Positions 29,335-36,794 of a DNA stretch of 37,125 nt are shown piece by piece (the first letter of the stretch is position 1; each line of letters opens with the position of its first letter). This DNA comes from a virus. Both the position numbers and the translations under genes were made by a program. Location: positions 1 to 37,125 of IMG/VR virus record IMGVR_UViG_3300031463_000549; one strand, written 5' to 3'. Below the pieces are notes generated by a model. That model saw only the letters and a list, made by a program, of their open reading frames with translations, ran no database searches and was not told the DNA's origin.

Positions 29335-30680
29335 TGGCCGGGCAATACGTCGTCATGGTTACTCCGCAGAAGAGGACCAAAGGCCTGACCGTGCTCAACG
29401 CCGGAGGCTTCATCTACCAGCAGAACGGGGTCTGGCCCAGCGCTTATGCGGCCTGCTCACAGGCTCTGGTTGGAGCCATGGCCATGTGCACAGCCACAGT
29501 ATGGAGCGGCTGGGTTTCGGGAAACTCCGGCCAGAAATGCTGGAGCGCCACGCTAAGGTGGGTTTACACCGGCCTCTGGCCCTACCAGAACGCCTGCTAT
29601 GCCCGGGCGGACTGCTCGTTAAGAGACGTTCAGTTCCGGTATAACATCCCGGAAGCTCCCTCCGGAACGACTTTAAAGTATGCCTATCTCAGCGAGACCC
29701 TGGCTTATGCAGGGATAGGTGTTCCCAGGCTGGTCAATGTGGCTATCACGCCAGGCAGCTCCTACATTCACCAAGGCAGTTACACGCCGGGGATTGCGAT
29801 TAACTCCACGGGCTGGCAGGAGCCATGGTGGCCCATGAGCGGGGGAACATCGCGCTCGGTCTCCAGCACTTATGGCGACATGAACTGGACTTTAACCGTG
29901 GGCGATCTGGTATTGATATATGAGTATGACGAAGACCCAGATTACGATGAGGAAGTATCAGAGGTTGAAGATGACAGCGCCAAGCTGAAGGCCTACAACT
30001 ATTGCGAGGAGGCCTGGTTTGAATATGATGAAGTGGCTCACGGCTACGATAACCCTCATTCCACCGCTCATACCACACAGAAGGGATGGGTTGAGTTTGA
30101 TATCACCGATCTCAAGCCGGACACCTGGTACTGGTACCGCTTTGTCATGCTCTGCAAGGGCGTGCGCAAGGTCGGCAAAATCTATTATTTCAAGACCAAA
30201 AAGGTCAACGATTGGGCAGCCTATATCAAGACGCTGCCCGCCACCGAGGTCTGGGCCACCGGAGCAATCATCCATGGCGAACTCGATTATAGGGGCGACA
30301 GCGATCCCTATTTGTATCTCGGCTTCCAGTGGGGCCTCAATAGCGACAACCTGGAAAATGAACCTATCCGCTGGCTCTATTCAGGCACCTATCACACGGG
30401 AAGATATCCCATCCAGTCCACCATATCCGGCCTCTATCCCGATCGCACCTACTATTATCGGGCAACACTGCACGTAGGCACGCCGCCTTTCAGCCAGAAC
30501 AACTACTTCGGCGAGACGCTGAGCTTCGGCGGGCCGGAGTCGATCTTCGGTGAAGGTAGAGAATTTGTGACGGCTAGGAAAGTAGCCGATGACGTCTCGA
30601 AGCTGGCCGTGGGCCGGTATTATATGACACATGATGGCATCCTGCAGTACGAGAGCCGTTTTCACCGCGAGGAATCATGA
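29334..30680 (+). CDS. Tail protein with fibronectin-like domains and hub module
   Basis: A 448 aa protein overlapping the previous stop by one base. Residues 1-200 are glycine-, tryptophan- and cysteine-rich. The middle has fibronectin-type features (VEFDITDLKPDTWYWYRFVM, WATGAIIHGELDYRGDS, TISGLYPDRTYYYRATL), then a C-terminal hub module ending ILQYESRFHREES. The fibronectin-like domains probably bind carbohydrate. The C-terminal module is a second copy of that at 29149, so the gene looks like a host-range insertion within a tail hub. Confidence 0.65.
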   Translation: MAGQYVVMVTPQKRTKGLTVLNAGGFIYQQNGVWPSAYAACSQALVGAMAMCTATVWSGWVSGNSGQKCWSATLRWVYTGLWPYQNACYARADCSLRDVQFRYNIPEAPSGTTLKYAYLSETLAYAGIGVPRLVNVAITPGSSYIHQGSYTPGIAINSTGWQEPWWPMSGGTSRSVSSTYGDMNWTLTVGDLVLIYEYDEDPDYDEEVSEVEDDSAKLKAYNYCEEAWFEYDEVAHGYDNPHSTAHTTQKGWVEFDITDLKPDTWYWYRFVMLCKGVRKVGKIYYFKTKKVNDWAAYIKTLPATEVWATGAIIHGELDYRGDSDPYLYLGFQWGLNSDNLENEPIRWLYSGTYHTGRYPIQSTISGLYPDRTYYYRATLHVGTPPFSQNNYFGETLSFGGPESIFGEGREFVTARKVADDVSKLAVGRYYMTHDGILQYESRFHREES

Positions 30681-31153
30681 CGGTAGCTTTAACAGACGTG
30701 GACTATATCGACTTCAGCTATGAGCTGAACGATTGCGAGATAGTCAATGACGTCCTCTGCATCGTCGGAGCAGCAGGATCCGAGGAACTGGTGAGGGGAT
30801 ATGATGCCAGCTCCATCGCCAAGTACGGGAGGAGATCATACCGCCTGGACCGGGCAATCGTCGACAACACTGCTCCCAACTACGCCACACCCAAAGCGCA
30901 GGCAACCGATATCCTCGATCGCAACATCGAGCCTTATGCCATCGTCAGTATCCTGATCAGGTCGAAGACGGAAGCTTTGACAGCGACCATCCTCGGCCTG
31001 GCCATCAGCGAGCTGGTGACGATCACACAAACCACCTGCGGACTGGCAGCGGCCTATTTTATCGTCGAGAGCATCGACCTGAGCATAGATATAAGTGGAC
31101 AAATTGAAGCTGCTGTTCGTCTGGTCCAGGCGAGGGCATCTGAGCATCCATGA
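30677..31153 (+). CDS. Tail hub segment A
   Basis: A 158 aa protein coupled to the preceding gene by an ATGA overlap. It contains DYIDFSYELNDCEIVNDVLCIVG, DASSIAKYGRRSYRLDR and TDILDRNIEPYAIVSILIR, then a C-terminal helix-strand with DLSIDISGQIEAAVRLVQA. It resembles the domain that follows the ESRFHR module in undivided tail-hub proteins, and is related to the next gene (shared S(I/V).KYGRR...L). It is probably part of a fragmented hub. Confidence 0.55.
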   Translation: MTVALTDVDYIDFSYELNDCEIVNDVLCIVGAAGSEELVRGYDASSIAKYGRRSYRLDRAIVDNTAPNYATPKAQATDILDRNIEPYAIVSILIRSKTEALTATILGLAISELVTITQTTCGLAAAYFIVESIDLSIDISGQIEAAVRLVQARASEHP

Positions 31154-31698
31154 CAACGCTGAACGAAGAGAACTTCGCTGATTTGAAGATAGACCTGGAC
31201 ATCGCCCAGGTCTGGAACGATATCAGAGTCCTGCTGCCCAGCTATTCATACACGCTGGAGCTGCAGGGCAGCACCTGGATAAAAATACCAGACGACTACT
31301 CGCAGAGATATGTTGAAGGTGCCTCGGTCAACAAATACGGCCGCCGCACCAGGACGCTCAACAAGCATGTCATCGACCGCTCCTTTGGCGAGGAATACTG
31401 CCATAGCGAGGCCGACAAATCATGTGAACCTCTCAATCGGCTGGATATCAAACTGGTGGGCAAAGACCCCGAGAACATAGCCATATGCTTGCTTTTGGCA
31501 GCCAGTCTTTCATCGCAGGTCTCATACATGCATGAGGCCATCGGACTGGATAACACCGGCATGATCGAGAAGGTCGACCTGGATATCGATTTGGATAGGA
31601 TACCGAGATTGAATATGACTATGAGCGAAATCCAGCCTCAGATAAGCGACTGGCTGATTGTCGATTCCGGCCATGTTGATGGAGAGATCATAGGATGA
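31150..31698 (+). CDS. Tail hub segment B, related to segment A
   Basis: A 182 aa protein with ATGA start overlap. It has DLKIDLDIAQVWNDIRVLLPSY, ASVNKYGRRTRTLNKHVID (corresponding to ASSIAKYGRRSYRLDRAIVD of the preceding gene), and the ending DLDIDLDRIPRLNMTMSEIQPQ. Gene order and similarity show a duplication of one tail module. It may be a host-contact or connector domain of the tail tip. Overlaps the next gene by four bases. Confidence 0.55.
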   Translation: MTTLNEENFADLKIDLDIAQVWNDIRVLLPSYSYTLELQGSTWIKIPDDYSQRYVEGASVNKYGRRTRTLNKHVIDRSFGEEYCHSEADKSCEPLNRLDIKLVGKDPENIAICLLLAASLSSQVSYMHEAIGLDNTGMIEKVDLDIDLDRIPRLNMTMSEIQPQISDWLIVDSGHVDGEIIG

Positions 31699-32579
31699 GC
31701 TGGACCACACCGCGAACATGGATTACCGGGGAAGTTCTGTCCAAGGCGCTACTGGACCAGCAGCTTAGGGATAACCTGGCCTATCTCAAGGTCAATATCG
31801 GCCTGGAAGCGGCCGTAGAGCTGACCATTTCAGGTGGCGCCGTTACCAAGACCTGCGCACATCACAAGATCGACACCGAGGAGGATGATGCCAGTGACGA
31901 CCTGGACACCATCAGCGGCGGGATAGAGGGCGAGGCGCTCTTTATCCGACCTGCCAATGGCAGCCGGACCGTGGTTGTGAAGCACAATGTCGGGAATATC
32001 TGGAACCCAGCAGGCAGCGATATCGAGATGGACGAAGCGGATGACTACTGCTTGCTCATCTACTCCGGCAGTAAATGGACGGTCATAGGAGGGGGCGGAG
32101 GGTCATTCACCAACCTGATAGATGCTCCGTCAGATTATACAGATCAGGGAGGCAAGGCGGTTGCGGTCAAGGTTGATGAGTCCGGCCTCGAATTTATTGA
32201 CTTCCCGGCTGGATATACAGACGAAGATGCGGTCGCTGCTGCAAAAGCCGACACAGACATAGCGGATGCTATCGACAAGAAACATTCCAATAGCCTCGAC
32301 CATGCGCAAGGCACAGACCAAGTGCTGGACGATGGCGGGGAGAACGAGGTTGGCGTAGTAGACATCAAGAGCGCCGTCGACCTTAAACACGCTCAGGCTC
32401 ACAAATTGAATAGCCATGACAATCCGGACGGGGCTGTGGCGTTCGCCGGGCAGCAGGCTACAAATCTGGTGGTGCATAGCGTGGCGGACTCGATTGCAAG
32501 GGAAGCTCTAACTAAGGTCGCCGGGAAGCTGTGCTTTCAGAGCGACAGCGGGGAACTCTACATCTGTAAAAACGAATAG
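31695..32579 (+). CDS. Tail fibre-like protein
   Basis: A 294 aa protein of fibre type. The N-terminus SWTTPRTWITGEVLSKALLDQQLRDNLAYLK (in pieces) is typical of tail-fibre proteins that start with an attachment helix. A beta-rich domain (TISGGIEGEALFIRP, YCLLIYSGSKWTVIGGGGG) follows, then a segment with repeated acidic patterns (HSNSLDHAQGTDQVLDDGGEN, AVDLKHAQAHKLNSHDNPDG) and a C-terminal GKLCFQSDSGELYICKNE. Such proteins trimerise and recognise host surfaces. Specific ligand unknown. Confidence 0.75.
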   Translation: MSWTTPRTWITGEVLSKALLDQQLRDNLAYLKVNIGLEAAVELTISGGAVTKTCAHHKIDTEEDDASDDLDTISGGIEGEALFIRPANGSRTVVVKHNVGNIWNPAGSDIEMDEADDYCLLIYSGSKWTVIGGGGGSFTNLIDAPSDYTDQGGKAVAVKVDESGLEFIDFPAGYTDEDAVAAAKADTDIADAIDKKHSNSLDHAQGTDQVLDDGGENEVGVVDIKSAVDLKHAQAHKLNSHDNPDGAVAFAGQQATNLVVHSVADSIAREALTKVAGKLCFQSDSGELYICKNE

Positions 32580-32588
32580 AGGAAAAAC

Positions 32589-33233
32589 ATGAACGAGATT
32601 GACATTCGGAAGCTCATCGCTTGCAGGCAGGCCATCACGGACTGCAAAACGGAGAAGACCGAGGCGCGGATGGTTGCCAAGGGCATTCTTTCCGGCAAGT
32701 CGGACGACAAGGAATATGTGGAGCTGCAAAAGCAGCTTACAGAGGCCATCGAGAAGCGGGATGCGACTCTCCGCATGTACGGCTTCAACTTCATTAATGA
32801 CTTCTTTGTTTTCAATGAGAAGATGTGCCTCGGACTTGTGAAAGAGCTGCGGACAATGCATGGCGAGTGCGATGACTGCAAGGGATATGAAGGGACTCCA
32901 CCGTGCCGCACACTGTTTAATGAATACTCCTGCCAGGGATTAACGGAGGAAGAGTGGAGAGAAAAGACGAAAATGGATGATGCCACGAAGGAGAAGTATT
33001 ACGGCTGGATATTAGAGGGCATGCGGTTCGGCATCAAGGTAACGAAGGCTCAACGGGAAGCCGGAGGAGGTATCGACCTACCTTCACAGGTTCAGACAAT
33101 CCGCCATACTAAGGCCTATTTTGACCCTATTAATAAGACGCTTCGCTTAGCGTGTCCACCGGGGCATGGATACTACCATGATTGCTCAGTACCACAGGAG
33201 GATTTTCCATTCCCGGTCAGATGGATTCCGTAA
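32589..33233 (+). CDS. Hypothetical tail-region protein
   Basis: A 214 aa protein with AGGAAAAAC before the ATG. The first 70 residues are a charged helix (CKTEKTEARMVAKGILSGK, VELQKQLTEAIEKRD). A cysteine cluster follows (HGECDDCKGYEGTPPC, then YSCQGLTEEEW), and a second half with TIRHTKAYFDPINKTLRLACPPGHGYYHDC. The even spacing of cysteines suggests a metal site or disulphides. No family is recognised. Its base composition is like the tail genes around it. The next gene starts directly at its stop. Confidence 0.5.
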   Translation: MNEIDIRKLIACRQAITDCKTEKTEARMVAKGILSGKSDDKEYVELQKQLTEAIEKRDATLRMYGFNFINDFFVFNEKMCLGLVKELRTMHGECDDCKGYEGTPPCRTLFNEYSCQGLTEEEWREKTKMDDATKEKYYGWILEGMRFGIKVTKAQREAGGGIDLPSQVQTIRHTKAYFDPINKTLRLACPPGHGYYHDCSVPQEDFPFPVRWIP

Positions 33234-34637
33234 ATGGGAGTAGACCTTGTTCTCAGGCCCAATGCAGACTCCTCAGTACAGCTCTCCCGCAGTACCGGAT
33301 CATATAACTATGCCAATATAGACGAGGCCACGAAGGACGAGGGGGATTATAACTATACCCCGGCGAATGCAAGTAATAACGTCTACATCGACAAGTACGG
33401 CCTGCCCGATCATAGCGTTCTGCTGAACGGAAAAATCAACTCTGTCACTATTTACGCTTATGTGAAGGTCAACGGCTCAACGTTGAACGCTTACCTCGGA
33501 GTGAATGACAGCTACGCTTCAGCTCATGCCATCAGTTCGACCTCCTATACCCAAATATCAGACGCGTGGGCTACAAACCCGGCAACGAGCGCAGCGTGGA
33601 CATGGGCAAACGTAGATGCACTGGTAGCTGACCTCAAACTGGCTACAGGATACACTTCGGACGGTAAGGGCGGATATACATATTACCAGCTTTACTGCTG
33701 TCAGTTTTGGGTGGTAGTCAACTATTCGCAGCCAACCGTGACCACCTCAGCTGCATCCAGTGTGGAGGTCACGACTGCAACCGGGAACGGCAATATCACT
33801 AATCTGAACGGCGGAAGCAATTGCACTGTCCGGGGCTTCAAGTGGGATACCGTCAGCAGATCGAACCCGGCTGACTATGCAAACTCGTCTTCAGACTCCG
33901 GGTCATATAGCACAGGCGCTTATACCAAATCCATCACGAGCTTGCCGTCAGGGACGACCGTGTACTGCCGAGCGTATGCAACTAACCCGGATGGCACAGG
34001 TTACGGTGACGAGGTCAGCTTCCTGACAAAGCCCGCAGCTCCGATTGGGGTCTATGCTGCCACGGTTTTTAACAGCCTCTCGATTAACTGGACGAAATCC
34101 ACCGGGGCGACCGGGTATAGAGTCTACCGCAACGGCTCAGACATATCAGGATTGCTTGGAGACGTGGCAACCTACAACGATACTACCGCAGATCCGCCAA
34201 CACTCCACGCAGGCGCAGCCGCGGCCTCAGACGGCACTTATAGACTGTACGTCGACCTCATTGTGGATGGCTGCTACTTTAACAACGGAACGACATATAC
34301 CTATAAAGTGGTAGCGGTTAATGCAACTGGGAATAGCCCTGATAGCTCTGAGATACAGGGATACAAAACTGGGCAGCTTCCCGCTGGAGCAGGGATTGTC
34401 CAGACATGGTATAGGAGCGCTGGGGACAGTGACGGAAGCTATTCGACTATTGACCCCACACCTTCCTTTCCTTATCCACCATTCACAGAATGGTATGACT
34501 ACATGGCTCCGTCAGGAGGGCATGGCCGATACTATAAAGCGCTCGTAGGTTACGGCGGAATAATGGGATACTGCACCACCGACCGTGGATATAGGCCGCA
34601 GATAACATCGAGGATGCCAGTATTTTTTAGATGGTAA
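33234..34637 (+). CDS. Fibronectin type III tail protein
   Basis: A 467 aa protein starting on the base after the preceding stop. The first 165 residues form a beta domain (RPNADSSVQLSRSTGSYNYANIDEATKDE, broken as LRPNADSSVQL and YNYANIDEATKD). Two fibronectin type III domains follow: TVTTSAASSVEVTTATGNGNITNLNGG to TVYCRAYATNPDGTGYGDEVSF, and PAAPIGVYAATVFNSLSINWTKSTGATGYRVYRNG (pieces) to GTTYTYKVVAVNATGNSPDSSE. The C-terminus has WYRSAGDSDGSYSTIDPTPSFP. Such proteins line tail fibres and tips and help adhere to cell surfaces. Confidence 0.75.
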   Translation: MGVDLVLRPNADSSVQLSRSTGSYNYANIDEATKDEGDYNYTPANASNNVYIDKYGLPDHSVLLNGKINSVTIYAYVKVNGSTLNAYLGVNDSYASAHAISSTSYTQISDAWATNPATSAAWTWANVDALVADLKLATGYTSDGKGGYTYYQLYCCQFWVVVNYSQPTVTTSAASSVEVTTATGNGNITNLNGGSNCTVRGFKWDTVSRSNPADYANSSSDSGSYSTGAYTKSITSLPSGTTVYCRAYATNPDGTGYGDEVSFLTKPAAPIGVYAATVFNSLSINWTKSTGATGYRVYRNGSDISGLLGDVATYNDTTADPPTLHAGAAAASDGTYRLYVDLIVDGCYFNNGTTYTYKVVAVNATGNSPDSSEIQGYKTGQLPAGAGIVQTWYRSAGDSDGSYSTIDPTPSFPYPPFTEWYDYMAPSGGHGRYYKALVGYGGIMGYCTTDRGYRPQITSRMPVFFRW

Positions 34638-34644
34638 GTTAAAT

Positions 34645-35460
34645 ATGACTCTAACCTGGAAAGAAGTGGCAACAATCGCAGATATCGTCAACTATACGTG
34701 GAAAGGCCAATGGCTCACATCGATGGCCTATGTAGCCTATGACTGCGTTTACAATGATGCGGGCGGGTATGTTTGCAAATTGGGGCATGCCTCAGGTGCA
34801 ACGGACGAGCCCGGGACGGGCGCAAACTGGACAACCTATTGGGATAAGATGGTCCAGGGCTTCGAGCTGGATGACACCGCAGGCGGAACGGATGGGGAGA
34901 CACTTAAACCACCGACCTCGAACGCCTTCTATGACCACTGCATTGATGCAGCAAAGCATCTAAACGTACTGACAGAGCGGGGGTCAATCATCTACCGTGG
35001 TGCAGCAGCTCCAACAGAGCTGCTGCATGGAACAAGTGGTCAGTCTCTCGTTTCCGGAGGCCATGGCGCAGATGTCAGCTGGGCTGACCGGGCTAAAATC
35101 ACCTTCTGTGACACGAATAAATTTAGTACCACTATACCATGGGGAGCATGGACTGACCTCGACCTATCCAGCGTTATCGGGGCTAAATCATCGCTCGTAG
35201 CATTGAGAGTCATAATCACGTCCACAATCTCAAATGCTGACCAATTTCTATATAAATTCCGCACGAATGGAGACTTGAACGACATCAATCGCGGCCAGAG
35301 CGTCATTTATATTCCGGGCAGTGGGAGTGTGAACAGGTGCTATATATGGGTCAAGACTGACAGCTCAGGCATTATCGAGCATGGTGTACCTGATTACAAC
35401 GGTTCCGGCTGGACCGTTAGCTCATCTATCGATGTAATCGCATATATCCAGAACGGATAG
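34645..35460 (+). CDS. Tail fibre with carbohydrate-binding-like module
   Basis: A 271 aa protein. Residues 18-68 (YTWKGQWLTSMAYVAYDCVY, GGYVCKLGHAS, GTGANWTTYWDKM) have the W/Y-rich pattern of small carbohydrate-binding modules, often found in phage fibres (WxGxW...Y..yD.V...G..Y.c...). Next is the linker AGGTDGETLKPPTSNAFYDH, and a C-terminal beta-rich half (KITFCDTNKFSTTIPWGAWTDLDLSS and CYIWVKTDSSGIIEHGVPD, in parts) that could be the receptor-binding head. It likely contacts surface sugars. Confidence 0.65.
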   Translation: MTLTWKEVATIADIVNYTWKGQWLTSMAYVAYDCVYNDAGGYVCKLGHASGATDEPGTGANWTTYWDKMVQGFELDDTAGGTDGETLKPPTSNAFYDHCIDAAKHLNVLTERGSIIYRGAAAPTELLHGTSGQSLVSGGHGADVSWADRAKITFCDTNKFSTTIPWGAWTDLDLSSVIGAKSSLVALRVIITSTISNADQFLYKFRTNGDLNDINRGQSVIYIPGSGSVNRCYIWVKTDSSGIIEHGVPDYNGSGWTVSSSIDVIAYIQNG

Positions 35461-35529
35461 TTATAACAGCGAAAGAGACGGCGGATGCCGTTACAGGAGA
35501 TTCAGAATTTAAATGATAGGAGAAATTAT

Positions 35530-35679
35530 ATGGAAACCAATTTGTGCCGACTGCGCCTAAAACAAAAAGAATATGGGGGTGATAAAGATAGATGGTACAA
35601 AATGATCTTGTCGTTGGCGTTATTGCAAGCCTTGTTACAGCTCTGGGTGTTCTTGGGCTTGTTATTAAGTCTTTTATAG
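35530..35679 (+). CDS. Short membrane peptide overlapping the next gene
   Basis: A 49 aa frame with an excellent start (AGGAG, 7-base spacer, ATG). A charged N-terminus (LRLKQKEYGGDKDRWYK) is followed by a strongly hydrophobic end (MILSLALLQALLQLWVF and GLLLSLL). It overlaps the following gene by 88 bases in a different frame, and that gene also has its membrane segment there. A holin-like pair is possible, but the hydrophobic run could be an accident of overlap. Confidence 0.4.
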   Translation: METNLCRLRLKQKEYGGDKDRWYKMILSLALLQALLQLWVFLGLLLSLL

Positions 35680-35888
35680 GTGATAGGAAGCCTTCTAACG
35701 GCAACGGCACCGTAAAGCTCGCCGATATAGAAGAGATGCTTAACACTGCCATCAGCGGGTTCAGGGAAGCACACATCGAGAACAAGATGCGCCAGGAAGA
35801 TATCATTAAGACGTTGTCTCGAATCGAGACAGCGTTAATCACCTGCTCAGATATATTAAAGACAATGCCCAAACGTAGTACTGACTGA
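35592..35888 (+). CDS. Small membrane protein, holin-like
   Basis: A 98 aa protein with one N-terminal membrane segment (VVGVIASLVTALGVLGLVI, residues 7-25), a short basic stretch, then an amphipathic helical tail (ADIEEMLNTAISGFREAHI, then KTLSRIETALITCSDIL). The extended GGGGGTGAT before the start resembles a long Shine-Dalgarno. The layout is like small single-span phage holins or holin-like anchors, though the soluble tail is long. It is followed by a strong terminator at 35913, so it ends the late operon. Confidence 0.6.
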   Translation: MVQNDLVVGVIASLVTALGVLGLVIKSFIGDRKPSNGNGTVKLADIEEMLNTAISGFREAHIENKMRQEDIIKTLSRIETALITCSDILKTMPKRSTD

Positions 35889-35912
35889 TACTAGTCAATC
35901 GTTCACGTAATT

Positions 35913-35950
35913 AACCGTCACGGAATCTTAACGTGACGGTTTTTCTTTTT
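35913..35950 (+). terminator. Rho-independent terminator of the late operon
   Basis: AACCGTCACG (35913-35922) and CGTGACGGTT (35932-35941) form a perfect 10-bp stem with a nine-base loop, followed by TTTCTTTTT. It lies between the holin-like gene and the next one. Confidence 0.93.
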
Positions 35951-35963
35951 CATGGAGGTTTAA

Positions 35964-36794
35964 ATGGACACATCCGTACTCGATGGTTACAAGAAGCTCA
36001 TTGTAACCTTCTGCACTCTGCTGGGAGCCATCGTCAGCGTATTTGTGACAGACCCGGCCAAGGCTCAGACCATTGGAGCATTCATCACGTCTACGCTGCC
36101 CACAATCGTCATAACCCTGGTTGGCATCGTCTACACCATTGTTCAGGGCAACATCGACAAGGAAAAGGCCAAGACGGCCGCTACCGAGGCCAAGGCGCAG
36201 GCTATTATGGCCCAGGAAGCATCCCCAAAAGCTGATAGTGCTCCGGCCGAGCAGCCTGCCGTAGCACAGGCTGTCCAGGCTGCGCCGGTTGAGACCTATA
36301 AGCCGATCGACCTTGATGCCTATGTTGCCACGGCAGAAAGGGCGGCTAAGGCGGACGGTTTGGTTGTTGACCCTCTTAACCGGGCAACCTATTTCTGGCC
36401 TTGCATGACCAATTTTGACCTACGTGAAGTGCCTAGGCAATACCGTGTCAGCGAATCTAAGCGACTGGTGCAGAAAGCGCTCGACCTGCTCACCGAAGCA
36501 TTCAAGTGGTACACCAAGCTGGAGCCTATCCCGACACCAGCTCAGGCTGCCAACCGGAATGCCTTCATGCTTGATCTCAAGAAGGCCTATGAGAAAGCAA
36601 ACAATATGCTGTGCTCCAATAAGACCTTCGAGGAGCTGCGCTACATGGTCGGCGATTTCAATGACCTGTATACAGCTCTTGATGGTCTGAATCAGCTTGA
36701 GGGCAGAACCATCGACTGGTCCATCTACGGCGAGGCCGGCAATGCCGGCTATGGTCCGCTGCAGGTCGGTTGGGACTATGCCAAACTGCTATAA
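35964..36794 (+). CDS. Two-span membrane protein with soluble C-terminal domain
   Basis: A 276 aa protein with GGAGG nine bases before the ATG. Two hydrophobic helices lie at about 11-29 (KLIVTFCTLLGAIVSVFV) and 37-59 (IGAFITSTLPTIVITLVGIVYTIV), like a two-span holin. An alanine/glutamate-rich linker (KEKAKTAATEAKAQAIMAQEA) and a proline/valine segment lead to a helical domain of about 170 residues (YVATAERAAKADGLVVD, LVQKALDLLTEAFKWYTKL, NQLEGRTIDWSIYGE). The combination is a holin-like anchor on a separate domain I do not recognise. It could take part in lysis or in lysogen membrane changes. Confidence 0.6.
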   Translation: MDTSVLDGYKKLIVTFCTLLGAIVSVFVTDPAKAQTIGAFITSTLPTIVITLVGIVYTIVQGNIDKEKAKTAATEAKAQAIMAQEASPKADSAPAEQPAVAQAVQAAPVETYKPIDLDAYVATAERAAKADGLVVDPLNRATYFWPCMTNFDLREVPRQYRVSESKRLVQKALDLLTEAFKWYTKLEPIPTPAQAANRNAFMLDLKKAYEKANNMLCSNKTFEELRYMVGDFNDLYTALDGLNQLEGRTIDWSIYGEAGNAGYGPLQVGWDYAKLL

